The notes under the pieces: generated by a model | The model's database searches: none | Told to the model about the DNA's origin: nothing | What the model saw: the letters and a program-made list of their open reading frames with translations, nothing else | Assembly: GCA_020650975.1 (NCBI GenBank) | Contig: JAIPMN010007235.1 | Location: forward strand, 1-26,976 | Origin: Apostichopus californicus | Taxonomy: Eukaryota; Echinodermata; Holothuroidea; Aspidochirotida; Stichopodidae | Direction of reading: 5' to 3' | DNA length: 26,976 nt | Part shown: positions 1 through 12,600 of the stretch, one piece after another | Layout: each line of letters opens with the position of its first letter | Position numbering within the stretch: position 1 is the stretch's first letter | Translations under genes and position numbers: made by a program

Positions 1-59
1 GCCCCCCCCCCCCCCCCGAAAAAAGAAGAAGAATATCATGGTAATTAGAGTAAGCATAG

Positions 60-330
60 AGCGTTGTCGTAGAGTGGTTAAGACAGTGGACTTGTGAATT
101 AAGGTTTGAGTCCTGGCCAGATCATGACGTTGTGTCCTCGGGCAAGGCACTTTATCTCCATTGCCTCTCTTCACCCCAGGTGTATAAATGGGGACCTGTG
201 AGTTAAACTGTCAATTGGGCGCTGTTTAGCTGCTGCCATTTTAAGACCAGGGTAATATTGGTATGCGCCTTGAGCACTGGTATCGATATGTCAGAGCTTT
301 ATAAATCCTCAATAGTATTATTATTGCTAT
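60..330 (+). mobile_element. tRNA-derived SINE
   Basis: The head resembles a tRNA-Ser/Leu: A box AGAGTGGTTAAG (71-82) and B box GGTTTGAGTCC (103-113), the internal pol III promoter arrangement. A tRNA-unrelated body follows (TCCTCGGGCAAGGCACTTTA at 136-155, then a TATAAATGGGGACC stretch). The tail is an ATT-rich simple repeat near 313-331. Lies in the intron before visible exon 1. The body resembles SINEs common in marine deuterostomes; I cannot name the family. Confidence 0.75.
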
Positions 331-650
331 TACCTTGTTACTCAATTTAAAACAAACGCAAAATTATAAAAAAGTTTCCAGATAGAACTTACAGGTGTAG
401 TAATTTAAGAAAACACAAAATAGATGATTGATGGTGATGTTTTAAGTGTTGCAAAAGTGATAAAAGCTTTCAGTAAAGGCAGGCAGCACATTCACCCATC
501 AAATTACTGGATTCTCTACCTCGTTAGCATGAACTAAGTTTGAAGTGATACGATATGTAATGAATTATAGCATCATTATTCCATCATATTCCAAGCAGTA
601 TCTTGCACACTGCGGCGAACTTCAATGTTTCCTTTATTCTTGACTTCCAG

Positions 651-690
651 GGCCAAGAAAAGACCAAACAAGTGACTATTGAAGAATACG
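651..690 (+). CDS. CD109: Visible exon 1: end of MG2
   Basis: Acceptor cttccag and donor gtgaga. Encodes GQEKTKQVTIEEY (residues 1-13), the last strand of MG2 leading into the EEYVLPKFEV signature. Begins in phase 0, ends in phase 1. The exons for the signal peptide and MG1 precede the window. Confidence 0.9.
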
Positions 691-3600
691 GTGAGACGAT
701 TAATTCTTAATTTGAATGCATAAAACTGCCTTGGGGGTGGGGAAGGGGGAGAGGGGACATACTGTGACACCTTCACCATAATCATATTGTAGAATAAAAC
801 TATACATAGATTTTAGTTTATGGGTAATAGGACTCCAAGGAGAGTTAAGAGGGTTTTGGTCAAAGGTATGACCGTGTGGATAGCTGGAATACACAATTTT
901 ACCGAATCAACTATATGGTATTTTGCTCTACGTTATTGTTGAAAACTTGCAAAGACTAACCAAATTCCCGTGCACACATCTTTGTCGATATGCATTTCTA
1001 TGTTTAATATTAATGTTGCTCCACCGATTTTAATACACAAATATAAGTGATATTATTTAATATTGCAAACCTTGTTTGGTTTTCCAGTCTTACCCAAGTT
1101 TGAGGTCGACGTGGTTTTACCTCCATACATATCAGCAGAGGACTCTGCCCTCAACATTCAGATCGATGCAAAGTAAGTCTCGACTTGCACCTTTTTATGG
1201 GTGGGGCAAGAGGGAAGTGGGGTTGGAGTGTCTCGACTAGCACCTTTGATGGGTGGGGCAAGAGGGAACGGGGTTGGAGTGTCTCACCCAGCACCACAGA
1301 TGGGTTGGGCAAGAGGGAAGTGGTTTGATTGTCTCAACCATCACATCTGATGGGTGGGGCAAGAGGGAAGGGGGTTGGAGTGTCTCGACTAGCACCTTTG
1401 ATGGGTGGGGCAAGAGGGAACAGGGTTGGAGTATCTCAACCAGCACCTCTGATAGGTGTGGCCAGAGGGATGTGGGTTAGAGTGTCTCAACCAGCACCTT
1501 TGATGGGTAGGGCAAGAGGGAACGGGTTTGGAGTGTGGGTGTACATATTGTGTGGGGAACGGCGCATACCAAATCCCTACCCTTTTCCATCATTGAATTT
1601 CCTTTGCCACAGAAGGGCAACAGACAAGGGAAGGAGCAGGTGGTCGGCATATACTTTTGTATCAATGGCTGAAATTCGAAGGAATATTTCAGAAGTACAT
1701 GTATTTTGTTGACATATTGAAACTTAAAAAACTAATCCAAGAATTCTGGTGGGTCAATTCCTGCACGCCGTGTCTGAGGTAACTTCATTTTTGAGGTTTA
1801 TACATTTTGGACCAAAAGTGTGAACTTGGCCGAAACAGGTGCGATGTCATAGTTGCAAATCTATGACAAAACTTGTTTTGTTTCTCTTCATGTATCACTC
1901 CTTTGATCTGGTTGGGTTGGGTCTGTTCCAACTTCAATTAAAGAGATTGTGAAAGCTTATAGGAATGGACATGTGTATTTTTATATTCCGATGCATCTAA
2001 TTTTTAAGTAAAAAAAAAAAACGAAAAACATTGAATTCAAATTGTCCTGTTTGTTGTTGTTGTTGTTTACAGGTATACATTTGGCAAACCGTTGAAGGGT
2101 ACAGCAGATGTTACAATACAGTTCAATTATAATAACCCTTCAATTACCAGATCTGTTCAGGTTAGTAGCAACTTCTATTTTTCTATTGGTAACCAAAAGT
2201 GAATGGTGTACCGTATGTTTACATCTCAATTTTCTTGTAACGCTGCAGTACATACATTTGTTAGTTGATATATAAGTTTTCGTTTCTATATGCTTGACTG
2301 CTTTGAGGGGAAGGTGGAGGGGCAGGGGGGGGGCATCACCAAGGTTGTTAAAAAGCCATGCTGTGGGGGGTACAAGCAAATCGATTAATTTGTATCCAAG
2401 AAGAAACTGATTCTCAACTACTTCGATATAAATTAAATTCATTGGAGCAATATCATCACAAAGCAAATGTTTGTGCTAAAGTCAAGGCTTGTAAGACTTT
2501 TGAAAATGTGATTAATGCTTCATTGTCAAGAGTAATCAATTGTATCCTTTGAATATGAGGAAAGAGAACAGTTCTCATTTTTGGTTGTGTTTTATGAAAA
2601 CATTTCAGGGCATTGTCATGCAGAAGAAAACTAAAAAGTAAAAATTGTCTTAGCCCTTTTGAACTTTCACAGTTGTAAATCCGTTTTTCTCAAACCACAT
2701 TTTATTTGGCAGCTTGATGGCACTGCGGACATATCCCTGTCCCAAGACGAGATCTTCAAGCTTTTCCGTTCCTTCAACACATGGAGCGAGGAAATCTACG
2801 ATGGGACGGAGATTATCGTATCTGCAACCGTTACGGAAGAACTGACTGGCCTTACCCAGGATGCATCAGCTGCAGTCTCTTACTATCAAAAGCCAATCAA
2901 AGTGGATGCACTCCCGATCAGTTCGTCCGTGTTCAAGCCAGGTCTTACTTACACAGCTTATGTAGGTTTCCATTCTGTAAAATGAGGATGTTTACATTGT
3001 ATTTCAGTTTCGGGAAGTTTGGCAGTACATTGATCTTCAAAGCCCCCCATTTACCATTTGATCTTGATAAAGTCTGAAGCATGTTTTCTTTGTCTTTGGT
3101 ACTATTGGGTGGTAAATAATCATGACAAGGTCCTTTTTTACCAAACATTTTGGCTCATTCGCAGAGGCAAAATGTGGAGGCAAAATTCAAACAAAAACAT
3201 CCCCGTTTGTATACCAACATGCCACGAAAGTGTCCATTAGCTATAGGTTGCATCCAAAAACCCGCCGTTTGTACTGAACGGCAGGTTTTTTCCAGTTGGT
3301 TAGCTGAGTGATCAGTCCCATCTTTTCGCACCTTAGTTGAGCTACCTATTCGTCTAATATGCAACTCTTCACACAGCTAGTAGCCAAATCACTATCAGAT
3401 CAAGGCAGACATGGCAAGGTGTGAACAAATCAACTCTTCCAAACTAACCAGTTTGTTTGCAGAAGAGATAAAGTTTCAGTAAGTTGAGGTCAAGAGAGCT
3501 GAAAAATGCAACCTATAGTTAATGGACCAAATTCTCGTCATGAAAGCAATGACCTGGTACATCAAATCATATTAATATTTTACAATTGATATTATTTTAT

Positions 3601-6600
3601 CATCTTTCAAATCTGTGGTGTGAAATAGTTTGATATTCTATTTAAGTGTCAAGGTTTCTGGTATTAGCCAAATCATTTACAGTATTGGCGTCAAGGGGAA
3701 ATAGCAATTGCGCATTTGGTGTTCCTGTCTGTGACATTTTCTATGAGGGTCACTCAATAACCATTAACTGCAATGTCATACAGTACCACCCCACCATATT
3801 TCTAATAACTATGATGCTTCTTTGGAAAACGAAATACATATCCACATTGGCTTTGAAAAAGAAAATATGTTTTGATCTTAACCCTTTTGCTCCACGTATT
3901 ATTATATGCTCAGTGCTATTAACTGAGCATTTCAGGTAAATATGCCATCAGTTTACAGCAGTTTTTTCCTGTGTGTGTGTGTGTTAACTTTTAAGAATTA
4001 CTATCTTTGCCAGCAATGAGTATTTATGACTCTTCTTCTCTTGATTTATTTGTCCTCAGTTGTTGGTCACTCATCAAGATGGCAGCATGCTCACAGCGAA
4101 GGAACGAAGAGATAGCCTGGTCGTTGCTTTTAAAGAGGCTATTAACTACCAGGAACAAAGTTGGGTCAGAACTGCCTACAGTATCCCAGAGTCTGGAATC
4201 GTAGAAGCCACACTTGATGTAGACCAGTCAGCAACTAGTTTACAAATGAAGGTAAATCATTTGAAATATAGTCAACCTTCACATCTGTTTTGGTTTGTGA
4301 TCGATCTGTGATCGTGTTTGGAACAAGTAGCAACAAGCAAACTATAAAGGTAAATGTTTGAAACCAGTGTATGTTTACTGTTGATTTTATCAATTGTTGT
4401 CATCTCATTATGGATGAACCTTCTTTAGGGTTTTAAGGTCTATCTACATGTCCCCCCCCCCCCCTCCTGCTTCATTAAGTTTGTTAGTGATTGTTGGGAA
4501 TAGATTGCTTGCATAAACAGTCATCAAGAAATGAGGCTGAAATTTGGAAATTATTCATGAATATATTTATGTATGTATGTATGCGTGTATGTATGCGTTT
4601 GTTTTGTATTCTGACCGAGGACTTGAACAAAAGAATTCAAGGTCCTCGGTTGGGATTTCTAAAGAATCACCACGTCCTCGGAAGAATTCTATTGTATGGG
4701 GTATTGTTAAGGTTAGGGTACGTGGATTTGAACAATGGAAAATACAATGGGGTCCTCGGTCTGAATGTAATACAAACATTTATGTACGTGTGTATGTATG
4801 GTGGCAACAGTAGACAATGTAGGGTGTATTGTAAAATGTAGTCTGCCCTATGTGTTTCTCCGTCCTACTGGTGTTCATAATTTAGATAAAAAATACACAT
4901 TTTGATACATTCGATGATGTTGACCTGCCTTGAAAAGTTTTGTAAACTATGTCACATGATGTAGTTTTTTGGGGGGGTTTTTGTTGGTTCTTGACTGTGA
5001 GCTAGATCATGACTTGAGCAAGTTGTTATCATACAAGTGAAGGTATGAAGGCACCTGAGAGATTGTAATACATTAATAACATATATTGTGCAGCAATTTA
5101 GGGGACCGTGCATGCTATATTTCGCATTTTCCCTTATCGTTGCTCATTACAGGTTTGTTCCAATATGTCTACTCTTCCAACCTCATTAATAAAGAAACAT
5201 ACTCATTCATCTATTGTCTGTCTGTCTGTCCGTCCATCCATCCATACATAATATTAGGTATAATTTATCCCTCTTCTCACATTTTCTCTTTTCCAGGGTT
5301 TGTACTACCGACCATCTTCACAAGAACTTGACAGTTACCAACCCAACTCATACGTGCAATATTTGACAAAAATGGACTCCCCCAGTCAGACGTACATCCA
5401 AATTGCCATTGAGACAGAACAAGTGACAGTAAGCTATGACATATTTCATTCATTATTGCATGCTTCATTATCAGTTTTACTACAGTAGGCTAAGGAGCAT
5501 ACCAAGAAGTTACGACAAGACTATGGGACTTTACTACAGTAGGCTAAGGAGCCTACCAAGAAGTAACGACAAGACTATGGGACTTTACTACATTTGGCTA
5601 AGGAGCCTAAGAAGTAACAATAAGGCTATGGGACTTTACTACAGTAGGCTAAGAAGCCTAACAAGAAGTAACAATAAGGCTATGGGACTTTACTACAGTA
5701 GGCTAAGGAGCCTACCCAGAAGTAACAGCAAGATGATGGGACTTTACTACATTAGGCTAAGTACTGTAGCTTTCCAAGAATTAACAACAAGACTATGGAA
5801 CTCTACTGTAGTAGGCTAAGAAACTTACTACAGTAGGCTAAGAAGCCTTCCAACAAGTAACGACAAGACTACGGGACTTTACAACATTTGGCTAAGAGTT
5901 ACAAGAAGTAACGACAAGACTATGGGACCTTACTACAGTAGGCTAAGTACTGTAGCTTACCAAGAATTAACAACAAGATTATGGGACTCTACTGTAGTAG
6001 GCTAAGAAACCTACCTAAAAGTAATGACAATACTATAGGTCTTTACTTCAGTAGGCTAATAAGGAGCCTACCCAGAAGTAAAGTCACGACTATGAATGAA
6101 AGAAAAAAGTGCAAAGTTCTGTTTAAGGATGACGTTTAGCAATAATCAGGTGCATTAGTAATGAAATGTGTTCAATCATACTTGTTTAACATCAGTACTT
6201 TTACACAGTAAAATAATTTCCAGTGGGAATTAGCATAGTTAGTCTGAATAAGTATCATGCAACTGATATGTTAATTTATCTTTTTGTTTATCTTATAAAG
6301 ATTGGCCAGGATGTGACTTTCTCAGTGACAACAACGGAAATTCCATCGGAACTTACCTACACGGTAAGCATTGATTGTAAACTTAAATTTGAGACAAAAA
6401 TAATAATTATGATAATACAGCAATTATAATGTTCCATTTGTCTAGAAGAACATAATCCAGAGTGCCAAACAAGAAGAATAGCAAAAAAACATATTTCAGA
6501 GTGCCAGATATAAAAATAGTAAACACATATTCCAGAGTGCCAAACAGAATAACAGAAGAAAATATTTCAGATATGCCAAACAGAAGAATAGAAAACACAT

Positions 6601-9600
6601 ATACCAGAGTACCAAACAGAAGAATAGAAAACACATATTCCAGAGTACCAAACACAAGTTTTCATATTATTTTATTCTTTTTGGCAAATTTGTGTCCACA
6701 ATGTTTGAATGTACTATAGCATAAAAATCTCTTTCTTCTCCTTTAAAATTCTTTTAAAAAGTCTTCTAAAAAGTCCTTTTATTTACTTAACGTTAGGTAA
6801 TCTCCCAAGGCAACATCATGTTGGTTGACTCACTGACAGCTCTCACAGGGAATGTCAACACTATAACCTTAGCAGTGGATGCTAGGATGGCCCCCAGAGC
6901 CAAGGTCATTGTTTCCTTTGTGGGGGATGATGGAGAGGTGATAGCAGACAGTGTGGAGCTGCAAGTCGACGGCATCTTCAAGAATCAAGTGAGTATTGCC
7001 AAAAAGTCTCTTTCTAAGTCAATTAAAACTTCAAAAGCCATAAGATTTTATGGTTCCCACAAATGTCATGTCTTCATCATAATGCTATATTTTTGGTTGC
7101 CTTGGATAGTGATACTATACCGGGCCCAAAATGCTGAAGTACTGACGGCACAGAGAGCAATTTGTTCCCCCCTCCTCCATGCCCCCACCCCAAATTTGAG
7201 ACCTGTACCCTACTCGAACATTTAAGGGAATATATTATATGGTAACATAACAATAACCAGCTACCTCTGTCCACCGAAATTACATTAGGAATTATGTGAC
7301 ATTATGTTTGTAAATAACAATGTAAAATATTGAATAACAAGTTGTACATGACTAAAGAGTTAACGGAACTCAATCAATTAAAACACACCGTTTGGTTGTG
7401 ATCACATATATCTCGTGAATAGATTGGGGTGGGGGGGGGGGCTCTGATTATGTTTGAATATTACTTTGGTTGATCAAAGTATAAAGTAAGTTACATCTCA
7501 ATTCAATATGCAGTGCGATTTAGGTCAAAAGCAAGGTAGAGGGTTAAAGCAATCCAATCCCCTAGAGTAAAATTAAAAGATCCGTTTGCATTTCATGATC
7601 AAAAATGGAAATTGTCCATATTTTTTTATTACTTTAAGTTTTAGCAGTAGAGCATTGACCTATGTTTTCATTTGTATGTTAGGTAAGTGTCTCCTTTGAC
7701 CGGGATACTAGTGAACCAGGCGATGCCATCACATTCACCGTCGAGGCTTCCCCAGAGTCTTTTGTCGGTATCCTAGCTGTCGACCAGAGCGTTCTTATTT
7801 TGAAGTCGGGGAACGACATTACCAGAGATGAGGTGAGTCCTCTGTTCCTTAAGAATGGATGACAATCTATCCTTTACACCGTTTGTCACGTTGAATCTCA
7901 TGGAGTGGAAGGTAGCCTTTGTTATCTCACCCACTATTGCCTAGAATCTTGTCTCAATGAATAAAAGCATTCATATGGTGTAAGTATTATATCCTTTCTA
8001 ACACAACCCACTGTCACAGTGAATGTCACCAAAATGGATAAAAGCATGGTTAAAGTATATCTGTGTCTTTTGTAACACAACCCACTTTCACTCTCAACAT
8101 CAGAACGATGCTGAGGTAACCTGTAGTGTAGTATGCTTCGCAGGCTCCTACCTTCCTTTACACTGAATATATTTAATATGAGACAACAACAAAAACCTTG
8201 AAACCTTGTGGTATTGTATATCACTGTGACCAATGTTTGCAGATTATTTCAGTCAATTTATTAAAAATTGACACTGATAGATTGTTTCAAACTGCCAGCG
8301 CCATATGGCTATATAGCACTTATTGAAGGTTAAATTTATAACTTTTTCAACTCAAACTTCTATTTTCTTATAGGTGATTGATGAATTATCAGCAATTGGC
8401 ACTGGTGATGTTGGCACTGACAATTTTCCAACAGATGTCGTTTTTCGCAAGAAAAGAACTGTGTGGTACCCTCGTTACTCCCCGAGCAGTTCTGCAAGAG
8501 AAGTATTCAATGTAAGTTACAAGTATGATCAATGCTAATTGCTATTTAAAAGAAGTGCTACATATTCCTCTATGGCTTGTATAGTTTATGACTTTTATCA
8601 GCAGTTTACTACCATGTAAACTGTATAGGAAACAGGATCCTAAGCTTAGCAACGGCAATATTCAAGTTTAAATTACAAGTGTCCTAAATTATTATTGCTT
8701 TTGAAATGGATCGATTCACTCATTCAGAAGTGTCAATAAGTTCCTATAGTGTGATAGAATATATGATCCTTGTCAGCAAATTTTATGCTAAGCTTAGTTT
8801 TATGCTAAACTTAGTTTTATGTTAAGCTTAGTTTTATGTTAAGGTAAGTTGCAAGCATAGTCAATGCTCATTCTTGTGCAAAAGATTTTGCCCACAAAGA
8901 GAATAACAGGTGTTCCTATATCAGGAGAACTGTTCCTTTGTTGTACCTTCATGGTGTAGCTAGCCTACCATGTAAACTGTACAGGAAACAGAAACCTCAG
9001 CTTAGCAACGGCAATATTCAGGTGTAATTAATAGTTGCTGCTTTCCAAATGGTTTCCTCATTAAGAAGTGGCATAGGTACAGTAGAAAGATAGTTGATCA
9101 TCTGATAGGGGGCAATTTTAGTTACTGCTGAATATGCAAGCAGAATTTAATTGGTTTCACTAAATGTATTCACAATTCAAGTCAGCAGTGATTCTCTTGC
9201 TGGGGTCTCATGTACTTGCCGCATTACCACGCACTGTTTATTTAATGTATAGAACGTGATGTCAAGAGCTTCAATATGATCATCTGATGTGTGTCCAAAA
9301 ATTTAATGATCTGTTTGGTCTCTACTCTCATAGTGAACTCTTTTATCACATTACATCTTTTTCACTTTATCATATCATCTTGTAGGATGCTGGGCTACTG
9401 GTGTTTTCTGATGGGCTGGTCCCTGGATATGTGTCTAATAATTACAATTGTGAGTATCTGCTTTTTCTCAGCTGTTCGTTGAACAGCCCTTGGCATTGTA
9501 AAGACAAAAGAACAAAAGAACAAAAAAAAAAAACAACATTTGTATTGAATCATCTGCTATTCAAACTCTATCCAGGTTTTCTGGACATTGTTGAAGAGAA

Positions 9601-12600
9601 ATTATGTAACACATGTACCGAAAGTATTAAGTTGTAGGAATGTGCCACGAAGAATTCAGATTGGTTAAGTGTGTGCACACTACTTGCATGTAACACGATT
9701 GCAGTAAACTCGTGGACACTGTGATGCTCTACAGTGGACCCTCTGAAGTCCTGGCATGAGGCGATCGGGGTGGTGGTGGGGGGGGGTGCTGGAAGGTCAA
9801 GAGCCTCTAACTCATTTCATGGGTTACAAATGAAAGGGTGAAAGAAAATATGTTCATACTTAAGAGCTGGTATTGGATGAAGAACCTGATTTCATTCTTG
9901 CTTCTTTATTTATCAGATTTTTTGTATGAGGATGAGGCGGCATTTGGTGCGGTTCCAGCTCAGGCAGATGCAGCTGGTGGAGCTGCACGTGAGAAGTCGG
10001 ATTCCAATTCAAATGCTGGCAGCGCTATAGAGGTGACCGTGAGGAAGCAGTTTCCTGAAACGTGGCTTTGGAGCGATATAATCGCAGAGTAAGAATTTGT
10101 TTTCTTTGTCTTAACCATTGTCAGTGTAGTTTATTAAGTCGTTCCTCCTAACTTTTTTTTTTTTGTCAGATGTTGCAGCAGGGCATATGAATAATTGTCC
10201 ATAATGATGAGCTAATATTGGTTGGCTTAAGATTAACCTGGAACAGGATAAAAATACAGAGCTTTGACCGTGGATGGTTTGAGCTTTGACCTTGGATGGT
10301 TTGAGCTTTGACCTTGGATGGTTTCAGCTTTGACCGTGGATGGTTTGAGCTTTGATCGTGGATGGTTGAGCTTTGACCGTGGATTGTTTGCATATATGAT
10401 TAATAGTGGTTTCGTGTTACTGCTGCTGTCATACGGTTCAATGTTCCAGAACCCAAAGAATAAAGGGTAGTGGGGAACGTTAGCATTGGGACACCCTAAC
10501 ATCTGTCCTATGCAAAGACTTCTCTAACTAGCAACACTGTAAGTATTGTCATTGAAATGTTGTGGTATGGTACATGAATCTGCTACTTCATGCATTATAC
10601 AAGTAACCAGTGACATCATCAGTTAAACAGTGACATCATACTGTTAATCAGTGACGTACTGTTAACCAGTGTTATCGTTCTGTTAACCAGTGACACATCG
10701 TACCATTAACTAGTGACACATCGTACCGTTAACCAGTGACATCGTACTGTTAACCAGTGACATAGTAGTGTTAACCTGTGACACATCGTACTGTTAACCA
10801 GTGACACCGTACCGTTAACCAGTGACATCGTACCAGTAACCAGTGACATCGTACCGTAAACCTGTGACATCGTACCGTTAACCAGTGACATTGTACCGTT
10901 AACCAGTGTCACCGTTACGTTAACCAGCAACACCGTACCGTTAACCAGTGACACATCGTACTATTAACCAGTGACATCGTACTGTTAACCAAGACATTGT
11001 ACTGTTAACCAGTGACATCACACTGTTAACCAGTGATGATATACTGTTAACCTGTAAAACTTTCTTCACAATTGGTCAAGTACCTATGTTTTAATCGGGC
11101 GGGACTCAATAGCCAGGAATTCTGAGTTGGAGAGGCACAAAAAATTAAAGATATGGCAACCAAAACTTCCAAGGAGGGGCAGATTAGTCCTGCCGTGTTA
11201 AACACATACAGATGCTGGTGGATAGATGGAGGACAAATCAGTCTGCCTGGCGAGGGGGGGGAAGAGGGGAGAGGCAATGCCCTGTCACTGCCGGTTTGGT
11301 TATGAAACCTATATTTAAAAAAAATTTAAAATTTTTCCCTCCGTCACTTGAATATTCCTCTGTCAGTGATAACAGAGATGTAAAACCTTTCAATATCTTT
11401 CTTTTCGTTTAGCTCTAATGGTCAAGTTATCGTCAGGACGACAGTTCCCGATACCATCACGTCTTGGCTTGGAAGTGCTTTTGCTGTCTCACTCACAGAC
11501 GGTCTTGGAGTGGCTGAAGCACCGGTCAAGGTATTCTTTAATAAGTGTGACATTTAAATGGATAGTCTTCTTTGATACTTACACATGCCTTAAATGTCTT
11601 GTTCCAGTCATTGACTACAACCCTGACAGCAGTTTGTTGTGTCAGTGATGTGGAATTTCAAAGCTGTAGACTTTTAGTCAAGGTTTCTTCATGGGAACAT
11701 CACAAAGAGTGATTTTTTTTGTATTTTTTATACTCTATAATGTGAAATAATGTATCCTGAAGGGTGGGTCCCTTCTCCAATGTGAACCAAAATTGTTCAT
11801 ATTATACGCCTCCCCACAGGTTCCTTCACTGGGGTTAACATAGACATATTGTGAAAGGTCTCTTTATACACGTGCCACAAATCATTTGATCCTGTGATGA
11901 TGTAAGATATTCCTCAGAGGGTGCCATTCACTTATGTGGCCATTGCAAAGCATTGTGTGAAGAGGTCATCCATTCATAAAGTGAACCTCTTTGTCAAATA
12001 ATTGGCCGTTATAGTTACATGAATTGTTTCAACATCGTTTTGAAAGCGAACCCATTCACATGGTGACAGTAAAATCACTCTTTTAGAATAATTTTTTTGG
12101 GCAATCGCACTATAAAAATTAGCATTAATACTTCACTCATAGGTGCCTCCACTTATTATTAATTATTATTAATATAAAACCGTTTTCATATGCCGGTACA
12201 GAATCCATCAAATACGTGATCCTTAAAGTGATATGACATATCCATCATCAGAGACGTCTTCAGTTTTTGTTGAACATAGAAATCATATTTTTAGTAACTT
12301 CTTACCTGTGCCATCAAACTGCATGAACCTTAAAAGGTGACATGATATTTTTTGAAATTGAACTACATGAAGACACATGTACATTACTCTTTCAAAGGTA
12401 TTTTGCATTCACACATATATTATTTTCTATTCCCTAGACGACCGTTTTCAAGCCATTCTTTGTGTCACTCAACCTTCCGTATTCAATCATCAGAGGTGAA
12501 ACTCTGGTCCTTCAAGCTACCGTTTTCAACTATTTCGACACCGAAATTAAAGTATGTATCTATGATGAATATTTTCTGTTCTAGTTGTAGGAATATGACA

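Noticed and set aside
5436..5819. 127-codon + strand ORF with MGLYYSRLRSLPRSN repeats
   Set aside because: It overlaps exon 6 in a different frame and is explained by the 54-bp minisatellite.
9838..9916. In-frame extension upstream of exon 12 (ATG at 9838) as an alternative start
   Set aside because: It is intronic sequence leading to a good acceptor (TTTATCAG), and the exon 11/12 junction restores the conserved frame.
10609..11052. Possible CRISPR array
   Set aside because: Repeats are contiguous and degenerate with no unique spacers, inside an intron of a eukaryotic gene.
11890..11990. Box C/D snoRNA suggested by GTGATGATG in intron 13
   Set aside because: No box D CTGA at suitable distance and no terminal stem.
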